From the NCBI RefSeq assembly GCF_000943545.1, contig NZ_JTHP01000031.1, forward strand, positions 1 to 64,000: DNA of 64,000 nt, written 5' to 3'. Position numbers and translations under genes: made by a program. Origin of the DNA: Paenibacillus terrae (lineage in GTDB: Bacteria; Bacillota; Bacilli; Paenibacillales; Paenibacillaceae). Position 1 is the first letter of the stretch. The number at the start of each line of letters is the position of its first letter. Below the pieces are notes generated by a model. That model worked only from the letters and a program-made list of their open reading frames with translations. It was not told where the DNA came from and did no database searches. Below are positions 45,161 to 54,024 of the stretch, piece after piece.

Positions 45161-45330
45161 AGCAGCATAGGCTGCACAAAAACGAAATATATAAATACAG
45201 CAGCATAGGCTGCAAAAAAATGAAACATATAAACAACGGCAGCGTAGCTGCACAAAAACGAAACATATAAACCACGGCAGCATAGCTGCACAAAAACGAA
45301 ACATATAAACCACGGCAGCATAGCTGCACA
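45161..45330. repeat. 38-bp tandem repeat with GCAGC/GCTGC hairpins
   Basis: Four full copies and a partial fifth start near 45161, 45199, 45238, 45276 and 45314. Each has GGCAGCATAGCTGC, which folds as GCAGC-ATA-GCTGC, then CACAAAAACGAAACATATAA and about five more bases. The last two full copies are identical; the first two carry an extra G (ATAGGCTGC). The array ends at the doxX terminator and lies upstream of the secreted-protein gene. Confidence 0.85.
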
Positions 45331-45371
45331 AAAAAACAACCATTAGCCCGGAGGGTAACGGTTGTTTTTTT
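45331..45371. terminator. Bidirectional terminator below doxX
   Basis: AAAAAACAACC pairs with GGTTGTTTTTT around an 18-nt loop. On the minus strand it ends the DoxX gene. Confidence 0.8.
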
Positions 45372-45378
45372 GGGTAGC

Positions 45379-45897
45379 TTAAGCTATTTTTCGAGCAGGA
45401 TCTGCTGGAAAGGTATCTTTATTTTTACGGAACAGTCCACGCAGGAAGGGCAGTACCCAACGATCCAAGCCAATCCGTCCAGCGTTTGCGCCAGCAACGA
45501 CAAGGAAGATTTCAAACAGCAGGTAGATTGCATTGGTGCTTACTGTGCCCGAGAACAGGAACGAGAAGTTCATGACCATTGCCATCAAGGCAGCTAATGT
45601 AGTCAGTGTACCAAGAAGCAGGCCAACTCCGACCAGGAACTCACCCAGTGGGATCAGGACGTTAAACAGACCGACATTTGGTAGAGCAAAGGCTTCAAGG
45701 AACGATCCCCACCAGCCTTGTACAGCGGGATGTTCTCCGCCTGTTTTAGCAATGGCCCCCGAGATAAATCCGCCAGCATCGAATCCGCCAGTCAGCTTCT
45801 CAAGTCCATGGGTCATCCATTCATATCCCAGATAAACCCGTACTACAGTCAGCAGCCACATTGCTACTTTATTTTCACGCAACCAGTTGTTAAACAT
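45379..45897 (-). CDS. DoxX family membrane protein
   Basis: A 172-residue protein with four membrane segments. VRVYLGYEWMTHGLEKLTGG in the first part and IPLGEFLVGVGLLLGTLTTL in the middle are typical DoxX/SURF4-like motifs. Relatives are linked to thiosulfate oxidation or thiol and quinone redox balance. The C-terminus is basic (LRGLFRKNKDTFPADPARK). A perfect Rex/FNR-type palindrome lies about 106 bp upstream, which supports redox control. It is monocistronic. Confidence 0.87.
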   Translation of the reverse strand: MFNNWLRENKVAMWLLTVVRVYLGYEWMTHGLEKLTGGFDAGGFISGAIAKTGGEHPAVQGWWGSFLEAFALPNVGLFNVLIPLGEFLVGVGLLLGTLTTLAALMAMVMNFSFLFSGTVSTNAIYLLFEIFLVVAGANAGRIGLDRWVLPFLRGLFRKNKDTFPADPARKIA

Positions 45898-46002
45898 TCA
45901 AACCACTCCTCTTTCTTATCTTATAATGTTGGTTGTATTTCATTTGGTTTGGGATGATCATCTCTGCTACACCCTTATTGTATTAGGTTCAGTTACAGTT
46001 AT

Positions 46003-46020
46003 TTGTGATAAAAATCACAA
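46003..46020. promoter_or_regulatory. Rex/FNR-type redox operator
   Basis: TTGTGATAAAAATCACAA has perfect TTGTGA and TCACAA arms. It fits the Gram-positive Rex box and, as TGTGA-N6-TCACA, the Bacillus FNR box. It lies between the divergent doxX and DUF3048 genes. Confidence 0.7.
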
Positions 46021-46146
46021 AGTCTGAATATTTTTTAAATTTTAATGTCTTCAGATAAGTATTCTATAGTGATGAGGAGTTTCAATCAAGACAAAAACAG
46101 GAAATAACGCTTATAATGAGGAAAATGTCTAACTGGAGGGATGAAT

Positions 46147-47241
46147 TTGTCCGGGCCCATTTTCAATCGAAGCCAATGGTTGCGTGTGATGACCTCGGTT
46201 TTGCTATGTATGACCATGATGTCTTGTTCTGCTTTGTCCAAATCGGGTGAATCAGAACCCGCACCTCAACCGCTTAAGCAACAAACACAGCCGGAGGCGC
46301 TTGAGCCGCCCAAGGAACCGACTATTTCGGCATTTACAGCTCCGCTTACCGGCCTTCCGGTGGAGCTGCCTGTTCTGGAACGACCGCTTGCGATTATGAT
46401 TAATAATGCTCCAGCCGCACGGCCTCAGGCGGGACTTAGCGAGGCTGACATGGTATATGAAGTTCTCGCAGAAGGTGGAATTACACGTTTGGTAGCATTT
46501 TTCCAAAGTCATGGCGGTGATGTGAAAATAGGCCCGGTCCGCAGCATCCGGCCGTATCTGATTGAGCTGGGCGAAACTTACGGGGCGTTGCCGATACACG
46601 CCGGGGGAAGTACAGATGCTTATGCGATTTTACAGCAGCAACGAAAAGAGCATCTGGATGAGATTTCGAATGGGGGAGCTTACTTCTGGAGAAGCAAGGA
46701 TCGCCGTCCTCCACACAATCTGTACACAGATGTGAACAGACTTCGCCAAGGAAGCGAAAGTAAAGGCTACGCCAAGCAGACGGTGGTTCCGGTATATAAC
46801 TACCTTAAATCCGGTGAAGCTTCGGTCATGGGAGACGGGGAGGCAGTATCTTTGCAAATCCGCTTTTTGCTTAAAAACTACAAGGTATCTTACACCTACG
46901 ATCCGTCAGATCAGCAATATAAGCGTTTTGTGAACGAAAAGTCACATGTGGATCAAAACAATAACAAGCAGCTCTCTGCGGCCAATGTCATTGTGATGAG
47001 CACCAGGCACCAAACGCTGGATGATGTAGGTCGATTGAGCGTTGAGCTTAAAGGCGGTGGAGAGGCTATGTTGTTTCAACAAGGGAAGTTGATACACGCT
47101 GAGTGGCAGCATAAGCCCGGTGATGCTATTCGTTTTATGAAAAATGGAGTTGAAATTCCGTTAGTACCAGGTACATCCTATATACATGTGGTTCCTGCGG
47201 ACGTTTCGTTGAACGAGCATGTAAGTGTAGAAGCGAAGTGA
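46147..47241 (+). CDS. DUF3048 family lipoprotein (YerB-like)
   Basis: About 364 residues: lipobox region LCMTMMSCSALSKS, a Pro/Glu/Gln linker, then two DUF3048 parts. The first has PLTGLPVELPVLERPLAIMI, then VYEVLAEGGITRLVAFFQSH and IGPVRSIRPYLIEL. The second is near 255-355. B. subtilis YerB, also close to the purine operon, is of this type; its role is unknown. GGAGGG ends directly before ATG 46141, too close to use, so TTG 46147 at 6-nt spacing is the better start. Confidence 0.85.
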   Translation: MSGPIFNRSQWLRVMTSVLLCMTMMSCSALSKSGESEPAPQPLKQQTQPEALEPPKEPTISAFTAPLTGLPVELPVLERPLAIMINNAPAARPQAGLSEADMVYEVLAEGGITRLVAFFQSHGGDVKIGPVRSIRPYLIELGETYGALPIHAGGSTDAYAILQQQRKEHLDEISNGGAYFWRSKDRRPPHNLYTDVNRLRQGSESKGYAKQTVVPVYNYLKSGEASVMGDGEAVSLQIRFLLKNYKVSYTYDPSDQQYKRFVNEKSHVDQNNNKQLSAANVIVMSTRHQTLDDVGRLSVELKGGGEAMLFQQGKLIHAEWQHKPGDAIRFMKNGVEIPLVPGTSYIHVVPADVSLNEHVSVEAK

Positions 47242-47272
47242 AATATACTTAATTCACCTTTTGAGGTAGATA

Positions 47273-47305
47273 TTGTCGGATAATGCACTTCCTTGTCGGG
47301 TAATG
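47273..47305. repeat. Direct repeat TTGTCGGRTAATG at 20-bp period
   Basis: TTGTCGGATAATG (47273-47285) and TTGTCGGGTAATG (47293-47305) differ at one base and are offset by exactly 20 bp. ATATACTTA and GTATACTTA flank the pair. They lie upstream of the Pit operon. Confidence 0.6.
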
Positions 47306-47330
47306 TATACTTAATATTGTGAAATTTGCC

Positions 47331-47345
47331 TTTACAAACTTTACA
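47331..47345 (+). promoter_or_regulatory. Pho-box-like repeat before the phosphate genes
   Basis: TTTACA (47331-47336) and TTTACA (47340-47345) resemble PhoP-binding TTAACA-type repeats, though the 3-nt gap is shorter than usual. A TAAGAT -10 may follow at 47365. Confidence 0.35.
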
Positions 47346-47433
47346 AAAACATTGATGAGTGTGATAAGATAGCAAAGGTTGTCTAATGCAGTCGAAACAG
47401 GTTGCGGATATTTTCGTAAAGGGGTAATCGTTA

Positions 47434-48048
47434 ATGAGATTGAAGAAAAAGGATATATTCTTCGAGACGTTGGAAAATATGGCAGATACAATCGTGCAAG
47501 CAGCCGATTATTTTGCCCAACATACTTCAAATCTTCAAGATGTGGTTCTGTTTACTAATGAAATGAAGAAGTATGAAAATAAGTGTGATGATTACACACA
47601 CACGATTATTACTGAGCTGAACAAGACCTTCATTACGCCGCTGGAACGCGACGACATCATGGAACTGACAACGACCATGGATGATGTGCTGGACGGTCTG
47701 GAAGCGACAGCCTCTCGTTTTTATATGTACAACATTACGGAGCCGGACGAGTATATTGTGCAGTTCGCTGATATTTTGCGTCAGTCGGCTTATGAAATCC
47801 AGAAGGCTGTACATTTGCTTTCACAGAAGAAGCTGCTGGCCATCCGTGAATACACCATTCGCCTGAATGATTTGGAAAATCAGGGGGATGAGCTGTTGCG
47901 TATTTGCATCAAAAACCTGTTTGCAACTGTAACTGATCCCATTGAACTGATTAAACGCAAAGAATTGTACGAACGCCTAGAAACGACAACGGATTCATGC
48001 GAGGATGTTGCAAATATGCTGGAATCCATCATTATGCGTAACTCGTAA
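47434..48048 (+). CDS. DUF47 / PhoU-like partner of Pit
   Basis: A 204-residue all-helical cytosolic protein: MRLKKKDIFFETLENMADTI at the start and FITPLERDDIMELTTTMDDV near residue 70, the characteristic DUF47 stretch. It is related to PhoU and is almost always encoded next to Pit transporters, whose activity it may tune. It lies 14 bp before pit. The upstream region has direct repeats and a Pho-box-like element. Confidence 0.92.
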   Translation: MRLKKKDIFFETLENMADTIVQAADYFAQHTSNLQDVVLFTNEMKKYENKCDDYTHTIITELNKTFITPLERDDIMELTTTMDDVLDGLEATASRFYMYNITEPDEYIVQFADILRQSAYEIQKAVHLLSQKKLLAIREYTIRLNDLENQGDELLRICIKNLFATVTDPIELIKRKELYERLETTTDSCEDVANMLESIIMRNS

Positions 48049-48062
48049 GGGAGTCTTTTTAC

Positions 48063-49052
48063 ATGGATACAAGTTTACTGGTATTGGGTATTGTTATTTT
48101 TCTTGCTCTGGCATTTGATTTTATTAACGGTTTTCATGATACGGCGAACGCTATCGCAACCTCGGTATCTACCCGTGCGTTGACGCCGCGTCGTGCAATT
48201 ATTATGGCTGCGGTCATGAACTTTCTTGGAGCCATATTGTTTACAGGGGTTGCCAAGACGATTGGTGGCAGTGTCGCTGACCCTACCAAGCTTACGAACG
48301 GGATTGATATCGTCATTGCGACGCTGATCGCAGCGATTATCTGGAATCTGCTCACATGGTGGTTCGGTATTCCTTCCTCATCTTCCCACGCATTGATTGG
48401 TGCGCTGGCGGGGGCTGTGTATGTAGGAGCCGGATCGGAGAAATTGAACTGGAGTGGCTTCATCGGAATTGTCGAGGGACTTATTTTCTCCCCGCTGATT
48501 GCTTTTGTAATCGGTTATATCGTAATGATGATTTTAAAATACATCTTCGCTCGTCGCAGTCCGCATACGGTGAATAAAGGTTTTCGCACGATGCAGGTCA
48601 TTACGGCAGCGCTTCAATCGTTCACGCACGGTACGAATGATGCTCAGAAGGCAATGGGGATTATCACATTTGCACTTGTTTCGGCGGGTTATCAGGATCA
48701 TCTGGAAGTGCCGATGTGGGTTAAAATTTCGGCCGCAACAGCAATGGCGCTTGGTACGTCCATTGGGGGCTGGAAGATCATCAAGACGATGGGCACCAAG
48801 ATTTTTAAAATCGAGCCGATCAATGGCTTCGCCGCTGATATTTCCGGAGCTTCGGTTATTTTCACAGCCACGTTGCTTCATTTACCGGTAAGTACCACTC
48901 ATGCCATTACTTCGGCTATCTTGGGTGTTGGTTCTGCGAAGCGTTTTTCCGCTGTGCGTTGGTCACTGGCTGGTCGCATTGTCATTACTTGGGTTATTAC
49001 GATTCCAATTTCTGCCTTATTGTCAGGTTTGATTTTCAAAATTCTTTTTTAG
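48063..49052 (+). CDS. pit: Low-affinity inorganic phosphate transporter
   Basis: A 329-residue membrane symporter of the PiT family with about eight to ten segments. Both inverted-repeat signatures are present: FINGFHDTANAIATSVSTRA near residue 20 and SFTHGTNDAQKAMGIITFAL near 188. PSSSSHALIGALAG and LPVSTTHAITSAILG are the matching second-half motifs. It imports metal-phosphate with protons. It is in an operon with the upstream DUF47 gene. A hairpin, CAATAAGC with GCTTATTG (49096-49137), lies downstream without a clean T-run. Confidence 0.94.
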   Translation: MDTSLLVLGIVIFLALAFDFINGFHDTANAIATSVSTRALTPRRAIIMAAVMNFLGAILFTGVAKTIGGSVADPTKLTNGIDIVIATLIAAIIWNLLTWWFGIPSSSSHALIGALAGAVYVGAGSEKLNWSGFIGIVEGLIFSPLIAFVIGYIVMMILKYIFARRSPHTVNKGFRTMQVITAALQSFTHGTNDAQKAMGIITFALVSAGYQDHLEVPMWVKISAATAMALGTSIGGWKIIKTMGTKIFKIEPINGFAADISGASVIFTATLLHLPVSTTHAITSAILGVGSAKRFSAVRWSLAGRIVITWVITIPISALLSGLIFKILF

Positions 49053-49293
49053 TCATCATTATTTCTCGGAAAATAAGTACACACTGTAGGATACACAATA
49101 AGCTTCCGTCCGCTTTTTGCGGCAGGGGCTTATTGGCATTAAAGGGGTAAAAACAGGTCTTTTAAAACCTTACCCGACCAGACAGATCCATGAAACATTA
49201 TAAAAAAATATCTGACATCAAAGTAGTCAATTTTTGATAACTCCTGTAGAATAAACAAAAAACTTTGAACCGTTCAACTGACTGGAGGAACTT

Positions 49294-50742
49294 ATGCAAA
49301 AATCTGGTAAACTAACAGCACTCATGATTTGTCTGTTTTTTGTGGTTGCCCTGGCCGGTAATTTTGGCGTAGTGGCACATGCAGAAAACAAAACAAAATA
49401 TGATATCGGCACGGATACAACGTTCGCGCCTTTTGAGTTTGAAGATGTAGATGGTAAATTTGTCGGAATCGACATGGATCTGCTGGCTGCTATTGCCAAG
49501 GATCAGAATTTTGACTATATCATCAAGCCTCTTGGCTTTAATGCGGCAGTGCAGGCACTTGAAACGAATCAAGTGGACGGCGTTATTGCCGGGATGAGTA
49601 TTACAGATGAACGTAAGCAAAAATTTGATTTTTCTGAACCGTATTTTGATTCAGGTGTCGTCATGGCGGTCCGTAAGGATAACGATACGATTAAGCGCTA
49701 TGAGGACCTGAAAGGGCAGCGTGTCGCTGTCAAAACGGGAACAGAAGGGTACACGTTCGCGGAGTCCATTAAGGCCAAATATGGCTTTACTACGGTTCCG
49801 TTCGATGATTCCTCTCAAATGTACGATGAGGTTAAGACTGGAAACTCAGTTGCATGTTTTGATGATTATCCGGTGCTGGCATACGGAGTGACACAGAATA
49901 ATGGACTCAAGCTTGTGACGGATAAGGAAAAAGGTGGTTCTTACGGTTTCGCTGTCAATAAAGGCAAAAACCAGGAACTGGTGGAGAAATTTAATGCAGG
50001 GCTTGTGAATCTTCGCAACAGCGGGGAATATGACAAAATCATGTCCAAGTATCTGGGCGAATCCGGTAAAGGTGCGGCACCTGTAGAGCTTGGTCGTTGG
50101 GAACTCATTTCCGCTTCTCTGCCTTCGCTGATCAAAGGAATGGGAAATACGCTGCTGTACACGCTTGTATCCCTGCTGGTAGCTTTTGTGCTGGGTCTGG
50201 TGTTTGGCTTTATGAAGGTGAGTCACAATAAACTGTTCCGTGGTATTGCAACAGTTTTTGTCGATGTATTCCGTGGTATTCCGCTGATCGTACTTGCTTT
50301 CTTTATTTACTTTGGGATTCCGCAGGCACTGGATTTCAAAATGCCGCTCTTTGTTGCAGCCGTACTGACGTTGTCTCTGAACGCGGGAGCTTATGTGACG
50401 GAGATCATCCGTGGCGGTATTCAGTCCATTGATCCGGGACAAATGGAAGCGGCTCGTTCGCTTGGCTTGCCATACCGGACGGCTATGCTCAAAATCATTT
50501 TGCCGCAGGCTGTGAAAATCATGATCCCGTCGTTTATTAATCAGTTGGTTATTACGTTGAAGGATACGTCAATTTTGTCCGTTATCGGTCTGGTCGAATT
50601 GACCCAATCGGGTAAGATCATTATTGCGCGGACGTTCCAATCCTTTGATATTTGGCTGGTGGTTGCGGTGATGTATCTTATCGTCATTACAGTCCTGACC
50701 AAAATTTCCAACCGCCTTGAAGGGAGAGTTCGCCGTGGGTAA
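49294..50742 (+). CDS. Amino-acid ABC transporter, fused substrate-binding and permease protein
   Basis: The 482-residue protein joins two functions. Residues 1-30 are a signal segment and about 35-265 a type 3 binding domain: [20 protein letters not shown], then [18 protein letters not shown] and [20 protein letters not shown]. From about 280 a HisM-type permease follows ([40 protein letters not shown]). This GlnH-GlnP arrangement is known in Firmicutes and usually carries glutamine or other polar amino acids. There is no lipobox because the binding domain is tethered by the permease. Its end overlaps the ATPase start. Confidence 0.92.
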   Translation: MQKSGKLTALMICLFFVVALAGNFGVVAHAENKTKYDIGTDTTFAPFEFEDVDGKFVGIDMDLLAAIAKDQNFDYIIKPLGFNAAVQALETNQVDGVIAGMSITDERKQKFDFSEPYFDSGVVMAVRKDNDTIKRYEDLKGQRVAVKTGTEGYTFAESIKAKYGFTTVPFDDSSQMYDEVKTGNSVACFDDYPVLAYGVTQNNGLKLVTDKEKGGSYGFAVNKGKNQELVEKFNAGLVNLRNSGEYDKIMSKYLGESGKGAAPVELGRWELISASLPSLIKGMGNTLLYTLVSLLVAFVLGLVFGFMKVSHNKLFRGIATVFVDVFRGIPLIVLAFFIYFGIPQALDFKMPLFVAAVLTLSLNAGAYVTEIIRGGIQSIDPGQMEAARSLGLPYRTAMLKIILPQAVKIMIPSFINQLVITLKDTSILSVIGLVELTQSGKIIIARTFQSFDIWLVVAVMYLIVITVLTKISNRLEGRVRRG

Positions 50743-51463
50743 AATTATCGTCAGGAACCTGAAAAAAAGCTATGGTAGTAACGAGGTGCTGAAAGGCATT
50801 GATATGCAAGTGCAGGAAGGCGAGGTTGTCTGCGTAATTGGCCCCTCGGGTTCAGGGAAAAGCACGTTTTTACGTTGCATGAACATGCTGGAGGAAATTA
50901 CAGCAGGCGAGGTCATCGTGGATGACTACAACTTGAGTGACAAGAGCGTGGACATTAACAAGGTCCGTGAAAATATAGGTATGGTGTTTCAGCATTTCAA
51001 CCTGTTCCCGCATATGACGGTGCTCAAGAACATTATGTTCGCGCCGACAGAGCTGGGTAAACAGTCCAAGGCAGAGGCACGGGAGACAGCCTTGAAGCTG
51101 CTGGAGCGTGTGGGCTTGTCCGATAAGGCAGATGCCTTGCCAGGACAGTTGTCCGGCGGTCAGAAGCAGCGCGTGGCGATTGCACGCGCGCTGGCCATGA
51201 ACCCGGATATTATGCTGTTTGATGAGCCGACCTCGGCGCTTGACCCTGAAATGGTCGGAGAAGTGCTTGGCGTCATGAATGATCTGGCCCGTGAAGGTAT
51301 GACGATGATGATCGTGACGCATGAGATGGGTTTTGCACGCGAAGTAAGCGACCGTGTCGTGTTCATGGACGGCGGCTACATCGTGGAGGAAGGAACGCCA
51401 CAAGAGGTATTCGGTAATCCGCAAAATGAGCGGACGATTAGTTTCTTGGAAAAGGTGTTGTAA
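50735..51463 (+). CDS. glnQ: Amino-acid ABC transporter, ATP-binding protein
   Basis: A 242-residue GlnQ-type ATPase. Walker A is [15 protein letters not shown], the signature [15 protein letters not shown] and Walker [15 protein letters not shown], with [20 protein letters not shown] after it. I start at GTG 50735 because AAGGGAGAG precedes it and the frame then opens with [20 protein letters not shown]. The start lies inside the last codons of the fused permease (8-bp overlap), so the pair is translationally coupled. A palindromic repeat follows directly. Confidence 0.92.
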   Translation: MGKIIVRNLKKSYGSNEVLKGIDMQVQEGEVVCVIGPSGSGKSTFLRCMNMLEEITAGEVIVDDYNLSDKSVDINKVRENIGMVFQHFNLFPHMTVLKNIMFAPTELGKQSKAEARETALKLLERVGLSDKADALPGQLSGGQKQRVAIARALAMNPDIMLFDEPTSALDPEMVGEVLGVMNDLAREGMTMMIVTHEMGFAREVSDRVVFMDGGYIVEEGTPQEVFGNPQNERTISFLEKVL

Positions 51464-51505
51464 GAGGGGCAGGGTTTGTGGATGTAGTCGGGGATGTGCT
51501 CGTGT

Positions 51506-51630
51506 GAGACGCTCCGCGGTCCATTTGATCTTACGATCGCTGTTGCCCCCGGATTTTCTGAATAAGCTCATGGCTGGAGAAATCCGGGCGCAACAGCGAT
51601 GGGAAGCACCATCCGACCGCGGAGTGGCAC
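51506..51630. repeat. Long palindromic repeat, copy C
   Basis: Nested arms: CGCTCCGCGGTC (51510-51521) with GACCGCGGAGTG (51615-51626), and an inner ATCGCTGTTGC-CCGGATTT (51536-51555) with AAATCCGG-GCAACAGCGAT (51580-51600). TCTTACGATCGCTGTTGCC (51529-51547) is identical to copy B in the purine operon. It may also end transcription of the ABC operon. Confidence 0.75.
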
Positions 51631-51690
51631 TTCGTGGACGTAGGTGGTTGTTCTTTTATGATGTTTATTTTCATAAGTGGAGGGCTTACT

Positions 51691-52125
51691 TTGAAGATAA
51701 GGACTGCTCATCACGAGGATATTCCGGCGTTGGCTTATTTAATGGAGGAGCTTGGTTATCCTACATCAGTTGAAGATATGAAGCAGAGATATGAGCGTAT
51801 CGCTTCAAATCCTAACTATCATACCCTGGTTGCTGAAATTGAAGGGGAAGTGGTGGGGATGGTTGGGCTACACTATGATATCTTTTATGAAAGAAATGAA
51901 GATTATGCGCGTATCGTTGTTTTTGTGATGGATTCGAAGCATCGTAATAAAGGCATCGGCAAGGCGCTAAATCAGGAAGCGGAAGCTTGGGCCAAAGAGA
52001 ATGGTTTGGTTGCCATTGCTTTGAACAGCGGTAATCGGAGTGAGCGACAGGATGCGCATCAATTTTATCGACGGTTAGGCTATGAAGCAACAAGCACAGG
52101 CTTTGTGAAATTAATTGAAGCATAG
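51691..52125 (+). CDS. GNAT family N-acetyltransferase
   Basis: A 144-residue acetyltransferase with the CoA-binding motif in VMDSKHRNKGIGKALNQEAE near residue 90 and the later ALNSGNRSERQDAHQFYRRL typical of the fold. The substrate is unknown. TTG 51691 is chosen because AGTGGAGGG ends 6 nt upstream and the protein then reads MKIRTAHHEDIPALAYLMEE, the normal start of this family. An ATG at 51634 would lack a site and lies next to the palindrome. It is monocistronic. Confidence 0.88.
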   Translation: MKIRTAHHEDIPALAYLMEELGYPTSVEDMKQRYERIASNPNYHTLVAEIEGEVVGMVGLHYDIFYERNEDYARIVVFVMDSKHRNKGIGKALNQEAEAWAKENGLVAIALNSGNRSERQDAHQFYRRLGYEATSTGFVKLIEA

Positions 52126-52143
52126 TTATCATTATAAGTTGAG

Positions 52144-52157
52144 GATTTTGCAAAATC
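52144..52157. repeat. GATTTTGCAAAATC palindrome, copy 4
   Basis: A perfect 14-bp palindrome just after the acetyltransferase gene, followed by CTGAAG as in copy 1. Confidence 0.6.
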
Positions 52158-52222
52158 CTGAAGTTAGCTTCTTATCAGATAGAGAGATGGAACATATCGT
52201 TTGAGTTGGATTTATATTTTAT

Positions 52223-52267
52223 AAGGATATCTTGGGGGATTGTGATGGCCCGGAGATATCCTTTTCT
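52223..52267 (+). terminator. Terminator-like hairpin before corA
   Basis: AAGGATATCT pairs perfectly with AGATATCCTT over a 21-nt loop, followed by TTCTTT. Confidence 0.55.
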
Positions 52268-52381
52268 TTATTTGGCTGTATGAAGCATGAATATGGGGCT
52301 TGAGATTTGTATAACGCTAAATAGCTTATATACAATGTAAATAGAATCAATGACAGTAGTGTTAGGCGAGGGGGACGTACG

Positions 52382-53341
52382 GTGATACGTACATTGGTTA
52401 TAGGCCATGATCATCAGGTGACGGTGGGACTGCCACTGGAGCAGATCGTCATGGAGGATTATATATGGATGTGGGTGGATTTTAGCGAGCCTACCGATCA
52501 TGAATCGGAGCTGCTGACGAGTTATTTTCATTTTCATCCGTTGGCTGTAGAAGATTGTTTGCATGTTCTGCAACGTCCAAAACTGGATTACTACGAGGAT
52601 GTGCAGTTTCTGGTCGTACATGCGCTGGATGTAGATACATTGGATGCGGAAGAAGTGGATATGTTTATTAGCAGCCGTTTCTTGGTGACATACCATCATC
52701 ATGAACTGGAGGAGCTGGATCAGGCTTGGGAACGGATTGTCCAGCATGCCAATGAACGCAAAATTTGGTCGCGTGGGCCGCTGGCTGCGGCTTATACGGT
52801 GGTGGACAAGCTGGTGGATAACTATTTCCCGAGTTTGTTCATGATTGAGGATGAGCTGGCAGAGCTGGAGGGCCTGGGCGGGCGTGAATCGGTGGAGGAC
52901 TTGATGAAGCAGGTGTTTGCCCTGCGAGGCAGGCTGCTCAAGCTGCGCCGTACAATTGTGCCGATGCGGGATTTGATGTACAGGGTCCTTAATTCGCAGC
53001 ATGTGCAGGGTAAAGGGGAGCATATGGCCTATTTTACGGATATTTATGACCATCTGCTGAAGCTGACCGACATGCTGGAGGCCGACCGCGAGATGACAGC
53101 CGACCTGAGAGACAGTTATATTTCGCTAAATTCCAACCGTATGAATTCAATCATGAAGACGCTGACCGTCATTACGACTGTTTTTATGCCCTTGACGCTG
53201 ATTGCGGGTATCTATGGTATGAATTTTTCGTATATGCCCGAGCTGGGCTGGAAATATGGTTATTTTGGAGTGCTGTTTTTTATGTTCATATTAAGTGCAG
53301 CGATGGTAATCTGGTTTATGCGTCGGGGCTGGTTCAAATAA
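52382..53341 (+). CDS. corA: CorA family divalent-cation transporter
   Basis: The 319-residue protein imports Mg2+ as a pentamer. The large N-terminal cytosolic domain starts MIRTLVIGHDHQVTVGLPLE and includes HPLAVEDCLHVLQRPKLDYY near residue 56. Two C-terminal membrane helices follow. The GMN selectivity motif is in AGIYGMNFSYMPELGW near residue 281. The C-terminus is basic (MRRGWFK). The start is GTG 52382 after GCGAGGGGGACG. The next gene converges from the other strand 6 bp away. Confidence 0.93.
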   Translation: MIRTLVIGHDHQVTVGLPLEQIVMEDYIWMWVDFSEPTDHESELLTSYFHFHPLAVEDCLHVLQRPKLDYYEDVQFLVVHALDVDTLDAEEVDMFISSRFLVTYHHHELEELDQAWERIVQHANERKIWSRGPLAAAYTVVDKLVDNYFPSLFMIEDELAELEGLGGRESVEDLMKQVFALRGRLLKLRRTIVPMRDLMYRVLNSQHVQGKGEHMAYFTDIYDHLLKLTDMLEADREMTADLRDSYISLNSNRMNSIMKTLTVITTVFMPLTLIAGIYGMNFSYMPELGWKYGYFGVLFFMFILSAAMVIWFMRRGWFK

Positions 53342-53347
53342 AATAAC

Positions 53348-53875
53348 CTACTTTCTTTTGCGTTTGCGCGGACGTTTGCGCGGGGTCGTGGTGCTTTTGC
53401 GCTGTGTCTTTTTCCGGCGTGTGCGCGGTGGTGTGTATTCATCCAATTCCTCGGTGAGTTCCGTTGCAGAATTTTTGCTCGCGGATTTTCCGAATGCTGG
53501 GAGCGAGCCCATAATCAGCTTCGCCATTGGCGCAAATTGCTGCACACTGGACATGACCTTCTGTACCTTGCCGAAAGTAGCGACAATCCCGTCAATGCCG
53601 CCCATACGGTCAATGAAGCCTTTAATTTCGTTGAGATTGGGAAGGTTACCAAGGTTGCCAAGACCGCCGAGCAGTCCTCCTTTGGCTGGGACCGGATCAG
53701 GTGTGACCACGGCGGCAGATTCCGTAATACTTGATGGTGCCTCATAAGGCACGATTCCGGAGGAATCGACTTGCGGAACATCGCTGTACGTGTCGAGTCC
53801 CGGATATGAAGATGAATTATACGGATCGGAAAGGGAACGCTGTGGCGGCCTCCGATGATAGTAGTTTCCAGGCAT
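53348..53875 (-). CDS. YqfQ-like coat-type protein with very basic tail
   Basis: The 175-residue protein has three parts. An N-terminal Pro/Tyr/Ser-rich region (MPGNYYHRRPPQRSLSDPYN) leads to a Gly/Leu/Asn-rich run (GGLLGGLGNLGNLPNLNEIK). A central helical segment follows (GGIDGIVATFGKVQKVMSSV, QQFAPMAKLIMG). The last 28 residues are almost all Arg, Lys and Thr (RKKTQRKSTTTPRKRPRKRK). The centre resembles the YqfQ/VrrA-type spore-associated family of Bacillales, which I infer from pattern only. It converges on corA with a 6-bp gap. Confidence 0.65.
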   Translation of the reverse strand: MPGNYYHRRPPQRSLSDPYNSSSYPGLDTYSDVPQVDSSGIVPYEAPSSITESAAVVTPDPVPAKGGLLGGLGNLGNLPNLNEIKGFIDRMGGIDGIVATFGKVQKVMSSVQQFAPMAKLIMGSLPAFGKSASKNSATELTEELDEYTPPRTRRKKTQRKSTTTPRKRPRKRKRK

Positions 53876-54024
53876 GAGATCACATTCCTTTGTAGGTTGA
53901 TACTCTACTGTATGTTACAAACGCACAGTGGGTTTAGGCGCGTGTCCCGAAATCAGGTATAAAAGCGGATTTGGGCTGTAGCACAGTACGATCCTGCTAA
54001 AAAAATAATGCTGTTCTGTGATGC

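Noticed and set aside
45034..45343. Long N-terminal extension of the secreted protein across the tandem repeat
   Set aside because: The frame is open only because the 38-bp repeat lacks stops. It would give repeated Cys/Phe/Trp-rich sequence ahead of a clean signal peptide, while GGAGGG sits right before ATG 45033.
53357..53747. Plus-strand frames opposite the YqfQ-like gene
   Set aside because: They are antisense to the Arg/Lys-rich tail and Gly/Leu-rich centre and have no ribosome binding site.
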